A stretch of 64,000 nucleotides of DNA, from the NCBI RefSeq assembly GCF_900108335.1, contig NZ_FNVT01000003.1, forward strand, positions 248,001 through 312,000, in the 5' to 3' direction. The stretch comes from Nonomuraea solani (GTDB taxonomy: Bacteria; Actinomycetota; Actinomycetes; Streptosporangiales; Streptosporangiaceae). Both the position numbers and the translations under genes were made by a program. Of the stretch, positions 24,004 through 33,800 are shown piece by piece (the stretch's first letter is position 1; the number at the start of each line of letters is the position of its first letter). The notes under the pieces were generated by a model that worked only from the letters and a program-made list of their open reading frames with translations, made no database searches and was not told where the DNA came from.

Positions 24004-25203
24004 TTAGAGAGGGTTTTGGGTTTTGGGGACCGTGAGGAGGAGGGCGTCGCCCTGGCCGCCTCCGCCGCACAGCCCCGCCGCGCCGAAGCCGCCGCCTCTG
24101 CGCTTCAGCTCGTACGCCAGCGTCAACACGATTCTCGCCCCCGAGGCGCCGATCGGGTGACCCAGGGCTATGCCGCCGCCGTTGACGTTGATCTTGTCCA
24201 GCGGGAGGTCCAGGTCCTTGGCCGACTGCAGGACGACGCTGGCGAAGGCTTCGTTGATCTCCACCAGGTCCAGGTCGGCGGTCGTGCGGCCCTGCTTGGT
24301 CAAGGCGTGCTTGATGGCGTTGGCCGGCTGTGACTGCAGGGACGCGTCAGGGCCGGCGACGTTGCCGTGGCGGCCGATCTCGGCCAGCCATTCGAGGCCC
24401 AGCTCCTCGGCCTTCGTCTTCGACATGACGACCACCGCGCAGGCGCCGTCGGAGAGCTGGGAGGCCGAGCCGGCCGTGATCGTGCCGTCGGCGGCGAAGG
24501 AGGGGCGGAGTTTGGCCAGGATCTCGGCCGTGGTGTCACCGCGTACGCCCTCGTCGTCCTTGACGACCACCGGCTCGCCGCGCCGCTGCGGGATCTCGAC
24601 CGGGACGATCTCGTCCTCGAAGAGGCCGTTCTTGATGGCGGCGGCGGCGAGCTGGTGGGAGCGGGCGGCCAGGGAGTCCTGTTCCTCGCGGCCGATGCCG
24701 AGCCTGGTGTTGTAGCGTTCCGTCGACTCCCCCATGGCGCACTGGTCGAAGGCGCAGTAGAGGCCGTCGTGGGCCATCGAGTCGACCACCTCGGACGGAC
24801 CGTACTTGACCCCCTTGCGCAGGCCGGGCAGCAGGTGCGGGGCGTTGGTCATCGACTCCATGCCGCCCGCCACCACGATGTCGAACTCGCCGGCCCTGAT
24901 GAGCTGGTCGGCCAGGGCGATGGCGTCGAGGCCGGACAGGCACACCTTGTTGATGGTGATGGAGGGGACGGTCATCGGGATGCCGGCCTTGACGGCGGCC
25001 TGGCGGGAGGGGATCTGGCCGGCGCCGGCCTGGAGGACCTGGCCCATGATGACGTACTCGACCGCCTCGGGCGCCACGCCCGCGCGGTCCAGGGCCGCCT
25101 TGATCGCGATGCCCCCGAGCTCGACGGCCGGGAGGCCGGACAAGGCTCCGAGGAGCTTGCCGATGGGGGTGCGAGCTCCGGCCACGATGACGGAACTGGA
25201 CAT
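24004..25203 (-). CDS. Acetyl-CoA C-acetyltransferase (thiolase)
   Basis: Condenses two acetyl-CoA or, in reverse, cleaves 3-ketoacyl-CoA. The 399-residue protein has the full thiolase set: active Cys88 in [12 protein letters not shown], the [10 protein letters not shown] loop, the NEAFASV region, [11 protein letters not shown] with the catalytic His, and the second cysteine in [10 protein letters not shown] strong AGGAGG precedes ATG 25203. It is divergent from methylmalonyl-CoA epimerase. The same pairing (fadA4 beside an epimerase) occurs in M. tuberculosis at Rv1322A-Rv1323, from memory. It probably serves short-chain acyl-CoA metabolism. Confidence 0.96.
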   Translation of the reverse strand: MSSSVIVAGARTPIGKLLGALSGLPAVELGGIAIKAALDRAGVAPEAVEYVIMGQVLQAGAGQIPSRQAAVKAGIPMTVPSITINKVCLSGLDAIALADQLIRAGEFDIVVAGGMESMTNAPHLLPGLRKGVKYGPSEVVDSMAHDGLYCAFDQCAMGESTERYNTRLGIGREEQDSLAARSHQLAAAAIKNGLFEDEIVPVEIPQRRGEPVVVKDDEGVRGDTTAEILAKLRPSFAADGTITAGSASQLSDGACAVVVMSKTKAEELGLEWLAEIGRHGNVAGPDASLQSQPANAIKHALTKQGRTTADLDLVEINEAFASVVLQSAKDLDLPLDKINVNGGGIALGHPIGASGARIVLTLAYELKRRGGGFGAAGLCGGGGQGDALLLTVPKTQNPL

Positions 25204-25287
25204 GACAACGGCCTCCTGTGCTCACGTCGGGTTCTTTGACACCATACCCACGAGTAGAACGACGACCGCCATGGAGGTAGGCCACAC

Positions 25288-25722
25288 ATGTTCCTGCGTA
25301 TCGACCACATAGGGATCGCCTGCCACGACCTCGAAAAGCAGATCGAGCTCTTCTCGCGCACGTTCGAGCTGACGGTCGTGGTCCGCGAGGTGAACGAGGA
25401 GCAGGGCGTCAAGGAGGCCATGCTGCACATCGCGGACGGCGAAGGCGGGGGCTCCTACATTCAGCTCCTGGAGCCTCTCTCCGAGGACTCCCCTGTGGGA
25501 AAATTCCTGGCTAAGCGGGGCGAGGGCGTCCATCATGTGGCATTCGGCGTCCCCGACGTCGCGGACGCCATGGCGAAAATCGGTGAGAAGGGTGTGAGGC
25601 TCCTGGACGAGCGTCCCCGGCATGGGTCGATGGACTCGCTAATCGCATTCCTGCACCCCAAGGACGTGGGAGGGATGCTGACAGAATTGGTCCAATCGGC
25701 CAAACCATCCCAAAACGGATAA
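25288..25722 (+). CDS. mce: Methylmalonyl-CoA epimerase
   Basis: Interconverts (2R)- and (2S)-methylmalonyl-CoA, needed for propionyl-CoA assimilation and polyketide extender units. The 144-residue vicinal-oxygen-chelate protein has the metal ligands in IDHIGIA (His7) and GEGVHHVAFGV, plus QLLEPL and a late glutamate in MLTEL. ATG 25288 with GGAGG upstream. It is a single gene divergent from thiolase. B12-related capacity is consistent with the PduO-type adenosyltransferase at 48.3 kb. Confidence 0.95.
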   Translation: MFLRIDHIGIACHDLEKQIELFSRTFELTVVVREVNEEQGVKEAMLHIADGEGGGSYIQLLEPLSEDSPVGKFLAKRGEGVHHVAFGVPDVADAMAKIGEKGVRLLDERPRHGSMDSLIAFLHPKDVGGMLTELVQSAKPSQNG

Positions 25723-25904
25723 AACGTTCATATGTAACTAGTCACGCAGAAAGTTGGACGGGGCTTCGCAGGTGGCACCAGCGGAGTACGCTTGACCTTC
25801 CACCGGACATGGGGCCTGCCGCGAGGCACAGGCTCCTGGCTCGGATGCCCCGAACCCCCCGTCCGGCCCGTGTAGCCGTCTCGACAACCCAGGATCGAGC
25901 CTCC

Positions 25905-27194
25905 ATGCAGTCCGACATCGACGCACAGCTCAATAACTTCTTCGAGGACGCCCCAGCCCGCGAGTTCGACGTGGTGCTCCGCGGTTACGACCGGCATCAG
26001 GTCCACGATCATCTCAAGCAGCTCGACCAAGAGCTCCGCCAGGCCCGCGAGCAGGCTGTCGGTCTGCAGCGTGATCTGTCCGACTCGCAGCGCCAGCTCC
26101 AGGAGCAGGAACGTCCCACCTACTCCGGTCTCGGCGCTCGCATCGAGCAGTTGCTCCGCCTTGCGGAGGAGCAGGCGACCGAGCTCGTCCAGGCCGCCAG
26201 GTCCGAGGCCAACGAGATCAAGGCCGCCGCCAAGGTCGAGGCCGCCGATCTGCGAGCCGCCGCCGAGGCGGAGGCCGCCGAGAAGCGGGCCCAGGCCACG
26301 CGCGAGAGCGACGAGATGCGCACCTCGGCGGAACGGGACGCCGAGGACATCCGCTCCACCGCTCGCCGTGAGGCCGACGAGCTGACCAACACCACCGAGC
26401 GCGAGGCCGCCAAGCTGCGGGCCACGGCCGACCACGAGGTCGCGGAGAAGCGGGCCGACGCCGAGCGGGAGATCGCCAAGCTCCGCACCACGACCGAGCG
26501 CGAGGTCGCCCAGCTGCGGGCCTCGACCAAGCGTGAGCGCGACGAGGTGCTGACCACCGCCAAGCGGCAGGCCGACGAGATGCGCGCGCAGGCTCAGCGG
26601 GTGCTGGAGGAGTCGGAGGCCAAGCGGGCGCAGGACGAGGCCGAGTTCGAGATCCAGCTCGCCTCCCGCCGCGAGGAGGCCGAGCGCCAGGAGGCCGAGC
26701 GCCACGCCACCGCGCAGGCCGCCACGCAGAAGCTGGTCGCCGAGGCCGAGCAGCGCGCCGCCACGGCCGAGTCGAGGGCCACGAAGGCGACCCAGCAGGC
26801 CGAGCAGACCCGCCGCGAGGCCGATCTGCACGCCAAGCAGCTCGTCGCGAACGCCCGTAAGAGCTCCGAGACCATCGTGGCCGAGGCCAAGTCGAGCGCC
26901 GACACGATCGTCACCGAGGCGAAGAACGAGGCCGAGCGCACGCGTACGGCGATGCAGCGCCAGGTCGACGAGCTCACCCGCCAGCGCGACAGCATCACCA
27001 GCCACCTGGCCCAGCTTCGCCAGCTCCTCGGCGGCGCCGCGCTGCCGGGCATGGAGCCGGAGCCCGCGGTCACCGCGGCCCCGCCGAAGCCCGCGCTCGC
27101 GGCGCCCGTGGCGGAGCCGCCGGCTCCGGCCGCGGCCCCCGCGGCCAGGTCGGAGGCCAAGTCCGAGGACGACGCCGAATGGTGGCAGGAGTAG
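25905..27194 (+). CDS. DivIVA-domain coiled-coil protein (FilP/Scy-like)
   Basis: A 429-residue protein. Residues 18-60 match the DivIVA start (REFDVVLRGYDRHQVHDHLKQL). A continuous coiled coil of about 300 residues follows, rich in Glu/Arg/Ala with heptad and hendecad patterning. The tail is Pro/Ala-rich (about 375-415) and ends DDAEWWQE. In filamentous actinobacteria such proteins (Scy, FilP and so-called cellulose-binding proteins) organise polar growth with DivIVA. ATG 25905 has only a weak AGGA upstream, so the start is not certain. A strong terminator follows at 27243. Confidence 0.85.
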   Translation: MQSDIDAQLNNFFEDAPAREFDVVLRGYDRHQVHDHLKQLDQELRQAREQAVGLQRDLSDSQRQLQEQERPTYSGLGARIEQLLRLAEEQATELVQAARSEANEIKAAAKVEAADLRAAAEAEAAEKRAQATRESDEMRTSAERDAEDIRSTARREADELTNTTEREAAKLRATADHEVAEKRADAEREIAKLRTTTEREVAQLRASTKRERDEVLTTAKRQADEMRAQAQRVLEESEAKRAQDEAEFEIQLASRREEAERQEAERHATAQAATQKLVAEAEQRAATAESRATKATQQAEQTRREADLHAKQLVANARKSSETIVAEAKSSADTIVTEAKNEAERTRTAMQRQVDELTRQRDSITSHLAQLRQLLGGAALPGMEPEPAVTAAPPKPALAAPVAEPPAPAAAPAARSEAKSEDDAEWWQE

Positions 27195-27242
27195 GGGCGG
27201 AACACCGTTTATCTGCATACACGGGGGCGGAATAGACGGCTG

Positions 27243-27288
27243 GAGAGAGCCTGGCGATTCGATGGTCGCTAGGCTCTCTCTTTGTTGT
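27243..27288 (+). terminator. Intrinsic terminator after the DivIVA-like gene
   Basis: GAGAGAGCCT (27243-27252) pairs perfectly with AGGCTCTCTC (27271-27280) and is followed by TTTGTTGT. It lies 49 bp after the stop. This is the most classical rho-independent terminator in the window. Confidence 0.85.
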
Positions 27289-27350
27289 CAGGTGTGTACG
27301 GACTGACGCCGGTCCGTCATGCTCAGTTGCCAGACCCCCGGGAGTCCGCT

Positions 27351-28487
27351 TTGTCCGCAGAAGTCGAGCCCCCCAAAGTCGAGCCCCCCACAACAGAACC
27401 CGAGGCCCGGCGGGAGAGCGACCCCGTCGAGGAGGCCGCGCAGCCGTACGGGCTGCCGGGCAAGCCGCTGGCAAGGGGCCCGTTCCTGTTCGGGCTGGTC
27501 GGCGGCCTGGGTGTGCTGACGGCGATCGCGATCGCCCAGATGGTCGTCAAGTCGCTGAGCACGATCGTCCTGGTCGTCGTGGCGATGTTCCTGGCCGTCG
27601 GGCTCAACCCGGCCGTCGAGGCATTACAGCGCCGCGGCCTGGCCAGGCGTGGCGCGATCACGATCGTGTTCGTCGGGGTCATCGTGGCGTTCGGGCTGTT
27701 CGGGGTGGCCATCGTGCCGCCGGTCAGCCAGCAGTTCACCGAGTTCGTCAACGCGGTGCCCGGCTACTTCACCGAGCTGAGCAACAATCCGACGGTGCAA
27801 CGGCTCGACGCCGAGTACAAGATCCTCGATCAGATCCGAACGTTCGTGATGAGCACCCTGGGGCCGTCGCTGGCGTCCGGGATCATGGGCGCGGGGCTGG
27901 TGGTGCTGAACGGCGTGTTCACCACGGTGACGCTGCTGGTGCTCATGCTCTACTTCCTCGGCTCGCTGCACACGATCAAGGGCTACCTGCTCACCCTCGT
28001 ACCGTCGTCGCGCAGGACGCGAACGGGCGCGATCGCGGAGGAGATCCTGTCCGGCATCGGCGGCTACGTGGCGGGCAACGTGCTGATCTCGGTCATCGCG
28101 GGCGTGCTGACCTGGATCTTCCTGTCGATCGCCGGCGTCCAGTACGCGCTCGCCCTCGCCCTCGTCGTAGCCCTGACGGACCTGATCCCGCTGGTGGGCG
28201 CCACGATCGGCGCGGCGGTCGTGACCCTCGTGGCGCTGCTGCAGTCGGTGCCCGCCGGAATCGCCTGCCTGATCTTCTTCCTGATCTACCAGCAGGTCGA
28301 AAACTACTTCATCTACCCCAAGGTGATGAAACGCTCGGTGGACGTGACCCCGGCCGTGACGGTGATCGCCGCGCTGTTCGGCGGCGCGCTGCTCGGCATC
28401 GTCGGCGCGCTGCTGGCCATCCCGGTGGCCGCGGCGATCTCCCTGATCATCCGCGAGGTGGTGCTGCCCAGGCAGGAGCATGCCTAG
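27351..28487 (+). CDS. AI-2E family transporter (PerM-like membrane protein)
   Basis: A 378-residue polytopic membrane protein of the AI-2E/PerM/TqsA family. There is a Pro/Glu-rich cytosolic N-terminus (about 60 residues), then eight hydrophobic segments. Family hallmarks include FLAVGLNPAVEALQRRG, IGGYVAGNVLISVIAGV and the conserved loop YQQVENYFIYPKVM near the C-terminus. Some members export signals or act as Na+/Li+-H+ antiporters; the substrate here is unknown. The TTG at 27351 is preferred for GGGAG 6 bp upstream; an in-frame TTG at 27282 would overlap the terminator. Confidence 0.88.
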   Translation: MSAEVEPPKVEPPTTEPEARRESDPVEEAAQPYGLPGKPLARGPFLFGLVGGLGVLTAIAIAQMVVKSLSTIVLVVVAMFLAVGLNPAVEALQRRGLARRGAITIVFVGVIVAFGLFGVAIVPPVSQQFTEFVNAVPGYFTELSNNPTVQRLDAEYKILDQIRTFVMSTLGPSLASGIMGAGLVVLNGVFTTVTLLVLMLYFLGSLHTIKGYLLTLVPSSRRTRTGAIAEEILSGIGGYVAGNVLISVIAGVLTWIFLSIAGVQYALALALVVALTDLIPLVGATIGAAVVTLVALLQSVPAGIACLIFFLIYQQVENYFIYPKVMKRSVDVTPAVTVIAALFGGALLGIVGALLAIPVAAAISLIIREVVLPRQEHA

Positions 28488-28489
28488 CG

Positions 28490-29275
28490 CTAGCGCCGCC
28501 CCGCGCCGAGTTCGGTCTTCAGGAATTCGGTCACCGCCGCGTTGAACGCCTCCGGTTGCTCGACCGCGCTCAGGTGCCCGGCCTTGGGAATGATCTCCAG
28601 CTTGCCCTCGGGCACGGCGCTCGCCATGGCCTCGGCGTCGGCGGGCGGTGAGAGCTCGTCCTCCTCTCCCACGAGGATCAGCAGCGGCACCTTCAGGGCG
28701 CCGAGCGTGTCGAACGAGTCGCGCCGCGCCGCCATGGCCCGTTGCGCCCAGGCGACGGCGCCCGGCGGAGCGGACTGCACGAGCCCCTTGACCCGGCCGA
28801 ACACCATGGCCCGCCGCTCTTTGGTGGTCGGCCCGATGAGCGTCGGCAGCACCTCGCTGACCAGCACCTCGCTGCCGCCGGACAGCACGGCCTGCGCGAT
28901 GCGTTCCCTGTTCTCCCTCGCCGGGGGTGGGTCCGGGCCGGCCTTGGTGTCGGCCAGTATCACGCCGAGCACCCGGTCGGCGTGTCGCCGGCAGAACGCC
29001 ATGGTCACGTAGCCGCCCATCGACAGCCCGCCGACCACCGCCCTGTCCGTGCCCTCCTCGTCGAGCAGCCTGGCGACGTCGTCGGCCATCAGGTCGAGGG
29101 ACGGTTCGTCCTCGCCCAGGCGCGACCCGCCGAATCCGCGCAGGTCAGGTGTGATGACCCGGCAGACCTTGGCCAGCCCCTCCCGCTGCGCCAGCCACAT
29201 GGCCGACGACAGCGGGAACGCGTGAAGCAGCACAACCGGGATCCCGGTCCCGGCAGATCTCGTGTAGAGCTGCAC
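28490..29275 (-). CDS. Alpha/beta hydrolase (serine type)
   Basis: A 261-residue alpha/beta hydrolase. It has HAFPLSSAMW as oxyanion region (residues 18-27), PDLRGFGGS, the nucleophile elbow GGLSMGGY with Ser85, VGEEDELSPP with the acid, and KAGHLSAVE with the catalytic histidine. It resembles 3-oxoadipate enol-lactonase and carboxylesterase-type members; the substrate is unknown. No ribosome site is evident. I use GTG 29275 (MQLYTRSAG), but GTG 29284 or an upstream start at 29311 are possible. It converges on the AI-2E gene with a 2-bp gap. Confidence 0.85.
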   Translation of the reverse strand: MQLYTRSAGTGIPVVLLHAFPLSSAMWLAQREGLAKVCRVITPDLRGFGGSRLGEDEPSLDLMADDVARLLDEEGTDRAVVGGLSMGGYVTMAFCRRHADRVLGVILADTKAGPDPPPARENRERIAQAVLSGGSEVLVSEVLPTLIGPTTKERRAMVFGRVKGLVQSAPPGAVAWAQRAMAARRDSFDTLGALKVPLLILVGEEDELSPPADAEAMASAVPEGKLEIIPKAGHLSAVEQPEAFNAAVTEFLKTELGAGRR

Positions 29276-29451
29276 GGACCACACGGTAGCCCGGTTCCCG
29301 GCGACAGGCACTCAATGAGGTAGGTCGATATCCCTTAGCGACTTTGATAAAAGCCGCACTCCACCAATGTCCGCCATAAATCTGACATTGCCCCTCGAAT
29401 AATTCCCGCGCACAATCCAGGCACGACCACCTGACACCCGAGGTGACGCCG

Positions 29452-29907
29452 ATGCCAGGAACCCGCCCCGCGCTCCCCGACGCCACCAACGGCGACTTCC
29501 TCCTGGAGGCGCTCAAGGAGGCGAACGCCCGCCGGGCCCAGCACCACGTGCCGCCCCTGGTCATGGACGCGCTGCTGGTCGACTACGCCAAGGCGCGAGC
29601 GGCCGCCCTCTCCCGGCGTGAGGGGCACGACGGCCCGCGCGCGGGCACGGGCGAGAACCTGTTCTGGTACGAGGGCGAGGTCATGAGCGCCGCCGCCGAC
29701 GCGGTGGCCTCCTGGTACGCCGAACCCTACGACTGGGACGACCCCCGCCCCGGCCCCTTCAGCCGGCTCCTCTGGAAGGCCACCACGAGCATGGGCGCCG
29801 CCCGCGTCGCGGGTCAGGGCTCGACGGCGTACGAGACGTACATCGTCTTCGTGTTCGAGCCCCCGGACAACGACGGCGAGCACCGCGAGAACGTCCTACG
29901 CGCCTGA
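29452..29907 (+). CDS. CAP-superfamily (SCP/PR-1-like) protein
   Basis: A 151-residue CAP-domain protein of the GAPR-1-like type. It starts with a helix (FLLEALKEANARRAQHHVPPL), then GTGENLFWYEG, AVASWYAEPYDW, then LLWKATTSMGAARVAG and a YIVFVFEPP strand. CAP proteins bind lipids or act extracellularly, but this one has no signal peptide. ATG 29452 is chosen because GAGG lies 8 bp upstream; an in-frame GTG at 29443 is less likely. Its stop codon lies inside the first copy of a direct repeat shared with the next gene. Confidence 0.82.
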   Translation: MPGTRPALPDATNGDFLLEALKEANARRAQHHVPPLVMDALLVDYAKARAAALSRREGHDGPRAGTGENLFWYEGEVMSAAADAVASWYAEPYDWDDPRPGPFSRLLWKATTSMGAARVAGQGSTAYETYIVFVFEPPDNDGEHRENVLRA

Positions 29908-29983
29908 GGCGGTGGCACGGGAGAACAGCGCCTGAGGCGGTGGTGCCGGCGAACCGCGCCTGCCTACGCGCCTGAGGCGGTGG
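29896..29983. repeat. Three direct repeats across the ends of two convergent genes
   Basis: CGCCTGAGGCGGTGG occurs at 29901, 29929 and 29969. The outer two copies extend leftward with CCTACG. Copy 1 holds the CAP gene stop and copy 3 holds the final codons and stop of the convergent SDR gene. The copies are 28 and 40 bp apart. Confidence 0.85.
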
Positions 29984-30734
29984 CCGTGGCGCCGCCGTCG
30001 ACGAACAGCACCTGCCCCGTCATGTACGCCGACGCCCGAGACGCCAGGAACACCGCCGGCTGAGCCATCTCCTCGGCCGTCCCCCACCGCCGCATCGGCA
30101 CGGTGGCGACCGTCGCCGCCCCGGTCGCCGGGTCCTCCCAGAGGTTGCGGTTGAGCTCGGTGGCCGTCCACCCAGGGCACAGGGCGTTGACCCGGACCCC
30201 GGAACCGGCCCACTCCACGGCCAGCGTCTTGGTCAGCGCCACGAGCCCGGCCTTCGCGGCGGCATAGGGCGCGAGCAGGGGCGCGCCGAGCGCCGCCACC
30301 GAGGCCACGTTGATGACCACGCCCTCGCCCCGGCCGAGCAGGTGCGGCGCGACCGTGTGGCAGACGGCCATGGCGGAGTCGAGGTTGAGCCGCATCAGCT
30401 TGTCCCAGCCGCTCAGCCGCAGGTCCTTGAACTCGACCAGGAAGTTGGACCCGCCGGCGTTGTTGACCACGATGTCGAGGTGCCCGAGCCCGTCGATCGC
30501 CGCCGCGACGGCGCCCGCGGCGGCGTCGCGGTCGGTGAGGTCGGCCGGGATGACGACGGCGCGCCGGCCCAGGGCCTCGACCTCCTTGGCCACCTCGGCG
30601 AGCGTCTCGGCCGATCGGGACACGAGCGCCACGTCGGCCCCCGCCGTCGCGTACGCGAGCGCGATGGCCCGCCCGATCCCCTTCGACGCCCCGGTGACCA
30701 GAGCCTGCTTCCCACTGAGATCGAACGCGTCCAC
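29964..30734 (-). CDS. Short-chain dehydrogenase/reductase (SDR)
   Basis: A classical 256-residue SDR. It has the cofactor loop TGASKGIGRA (residues 15-24), VSRS at the second strand end (favouring NADP), NNAGG, VASVAALG with the catalytic serine region, YAAAK with Tyr and Lys, and the C-terminal FVDGGAT. The substrate cannot be predicted; 3-oxoacyl or sugar/alcohol reductases share this pattern. It follows the RHS gene after a strong terminator, so it is an independent gene. Confidence 0.92.
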   Translation of the reverse strand: MDAFDLSGKQALVTGASKGIGRAIALAYATAGADVALVSRSAETLAEVAKEVEALGRRAVVIPADLTDRDAAAGAVAAAIDGLGHLDIVVNNAGGSNFLVEFKDLRLSGWDKLMRLNLDSAMAVCHTVAPHLLGRGEGVVINVASVAALGAPLLAPYAAAKAGLVALTKTLAVEWAGSGVRVNALCPGWTATELNRNLWEDPATGAATVATVPMRRWGTAEEMAQPAVFLASRASAYMTGQVLFVDGGATATASGA

Positions 30735-30778
30735 GCCGCCTCCTCGCCTCGGAACCGAACAAGATTCTATAAGAAGGA

Positions 30779-30811
30779 ACCGGCGCGGGACCAGGAAGGT
30801 CCCGCGCCGGT
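30779..30811 (-). terminator. Strong terminator directly after the RHS gene
   Basis: ACCGGCGCGGGACC (30779-30792) pairs perfectly over 14 bp with GGTCCCGCGCCGGT (30798-30811) around a 5-nt loop. On the minus strand it is followed by TCCTTCTTATAG. It starts 15 bp after the RHS stop and separates it from the SDR gene. Confidence 0.9.
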
Positions 30812-30826
30812 CGGCCTCTCAGAAGA

Positions 30827-33800
30827 TCAGCCCAGCCCGCCGAGCAGGGCGTCGAAGAAGTCGGCGATGTCGTCACCGAGCTTCCCGCCGCGCATGCCCA
30901 GGTTCGCGACCGCTCCCTTCCTGGTGTTGACCTCTATTTCCAGCTTCTCCGGCCGGAAGATCTGCTTCTGTCCCTGGCCGGAGCCGTTGCCGTTCGGGAG
31001 GTTCGACGGCGGCCTGCCCTGCGGGTACATCCGGCCGTTGCCGTAGACGGTGTAGGACTGCGTCGGCTGCGTGCTGCCGTCGTTCCGGTAGACCTGGCTC
31101 GGTCTCGGCTGTGCCGGCTTCCTGCTCACCTTCGGCGGTGACTGCCGCTGCGTCGACCTGTGGCTGGTCGGACGCCGTACCGGACGTGAGCGAGCGTGCT
31201 GGATGCCCTGCGGAAGGCGACCGGCCTGCCGGTTGCGCTCCCGCGCCCGCTGCGTGGCGCGCCTCTTGGCGGCCGCCTCGCGAGCCTCCTTGCGCGCCTC
31301 CCTGCGGGCCCGCGCCGCGGCCCGCCGTCTGGCCGCCGCCTCACGAGCCTTTCTGGCCTGCTCGCGAGCCTTCTTCCGCGCCGCCGCCAGGGCCCGCTTC
31401 TTCGCCGCGGCCAGGGCCCGCTTCTTGGCCTCTTCCCGGGCCCGCTTCTTGGCCTCCTCCAGCGCTCTCTTCCTGGCCGCCTCCAGCGCCCTCTTCCTGG
31501 CCTCCTCTCTGGCGCGCTTGAGGGCCAGGCGCCTGGCGGCCTGCTGGGCCGCCCTCTTGGCGAGGTAGCGGGCACCGACCCGCACGCCGATGCCGACCAC
31601 GATCCACACCCACTGCCCGTCGGGGTCGCTCATGGAGACGGGGCTGTTGCTGGCGTAGGAGTAGCCGTTGAGCTGCTGCGGATCCACATCGTCGATGATC
31701 GGGTCCACCGACAGGAAGCGGCCGAACTTGGGGTCGTACTCGCGGGCGCCCAGGTGGACGAGCCCGGTCGTGGCGTCCTTGGTGCCGCCGACGAATCCGC
31801 GCTGGCCAGGCCACCACGGTGGTGCCGTGCCTCGGTCCTCACCGAACGGCGTCGACCTCCGTACGGCCAGGTCGCCGTTGGTGGCGTTCACCGCGGCCTG
31901 CGAGGTGCCCTGGTGGTCGGCGGCCAGGAAGAAGACCTGGTTGTCGTTCGTCCGTACGGCGACCGCCTGGTCGTTGATCGTGTAGTAACGGGTCTGCTCG
32001 ACGGCGTCCTTGGCGAAGTCGAAGCGCAGCTCCATGTCGTCGATGTAGAGCGTGGAGTCCGTCGCCGTCTTGCGGATCAGCCGGTCGCCCTCGGCGTCGT
32101 AGACGAACGAGGTAGTCTTGCCCGCCTCCGTCACCGACTCCAGGTTGCCCTCGGCGTCCCAGACCAGCGCCTGGTCGGAGGTGCCGACCTTGCGCCGGGT
32201 GGTGTTGCCGGCGGCGTCGTACTCGAAGAGGTCGGCGCCGACGCTCTTCAGCGCGTGCGGCTGCTTGCCGCCGGCCGCCGGGTAGGTGTAGTCGCGGACC
32301 GTCTCGGCCGCGCCGCCCCAGGCGTGCTTGGTCTCCTTGGTCCGGTTTCCGGTGCTGTCATAGGCGTAGCTGACCGCGTACGGGGCCACGCCGCCGATCT
32401 TGCCCGAGGTGGGGCTGCCGGAGGCGCACTCGTCGGTGCCCGTCCAGGCCGAGGTCAGGCGCCGCAGGTGGTCGTAGGTGAAGCACTGCGTGTCCTGGCC
32501 GGCCGCGCCCTTGTCAGCGATCTTGGTGATGTTGCCGACCGCGTCGTAGGTGTAGCCGAGGTCCAGGTCGGTCGCGGTGGCGCCCTCCCTGTCCAGCCGC
32601 ATGCCGGTCATTCTGCGGGTGGCCTCGTCGTGGGTGTAGGTGAGCCAGGACTTCTTGCCTCCCGTGCTCAGCTCGTACTGCAGGGTCTCACCGAACTTGG
32701 AGTAGCGGGCCGCGGTCACGTACGACGACAGGCCGGAGACCTTGGTGGGCTGGCCCAGCCCGTCGTAGGTGTAGACGACCGACTCCTCCGCCAGCCCGCC
32801 GGCGGCCGGGAAGCTGACCGACTGGACCTGGTTGTCGAGCGTGTAGCGGGTGTTGAGGACGTACGAGCCCGCCAGCTTGCCCTCCCGCTCGGGGATGGTG
32901 ACGGTCTCGCGCAGCGCGCGGTAGTCGGAGTCGATCGCGTTGATCTCGGCCTTGTACTCCTGGCCGCCCGCGTACCGGATGCTGGCGTTCATGTGGCCCT
33001 TGGCCAGCGCGTCGTACTTCCACTCGGCGAGCAGCGGGCCGCTGGCGGAGCCGTCGCGCAGCTCCTTCTTGCGGCCGATGGCGTCGTAGCCGTACCAGAG
33101 CGTCTTGCCGCGCGCGTCAGTGGTGGTGACGAGCTCGTCGGCGTCGTTGTACGTCATCGTCGTGACGCCCTTGTCGGGGTCCTCGCTCTTGATCTCCCGG
33201 CCGCGCAGGTCGTAGTGGTGGCGCCACACGTTGCCCGCCGAGTCGGTCACGGTGGACAGGCGTCCCGCGTGGTCGTAGGTGTACTTGGTGGCCTCGTAGT
33301 CGCCGGTCGGGGTCGCGCCCTTGTACTGGCGCAGCTCGATCAGGCGGTCCTCGGCGTCACCGATGCGGGTGACCGCGGTGCCGCCCGCCGGCGGCGTCAC
33401 GTGGATCCTGTCGCCCTCCTGCTTGGAGGTGACCCGGTACTTCTCCTGGCCCTTCGCCTTCAGGACCTGGGAGATCACGTCGCCGACGCCGTCGAAGACC
33501 GACACGACCTGCGTGGGCACGTCGGCGTCGGCCACCGCCAGCAGGTCGGTGCCCGGCGTCCCGGTGGCGAAGTAGCCGGTGTTGGCCTTGGACTGCTCGC
33601 CCAGGGAGTTGTAGAAGGTGTCGGTGATCGTGCGGCCGTCACGCAGCGCGGGGTCCTGCGTCTGCTCGTCCTTGGGTGCGGGCTCCTGGGTCTGGCGCTC
33701 GCGGGACAGGCCGTCGAACAGCTCGTGGCTGGCGGTGTAGTTGCCGTCGGCGCCCAGCGTCTTCGTGGTGACGATGCTGGGGCCGTCGGCCCGCATGGTG

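Noticed and set aside
29893..29990. Attachment site or transposon ends formed by the direct repeats
   Set aside because: The repeats lie only 28-40 bp apart with no integrase or transposase nearby; local duplication is simpler.
31230..31565. CRISPR-like or simple DNA repeat array
   Set aside because: The 24-bp repeats are in frame, imperfect and without spacers; they encode the basic helix of the RHS protein.
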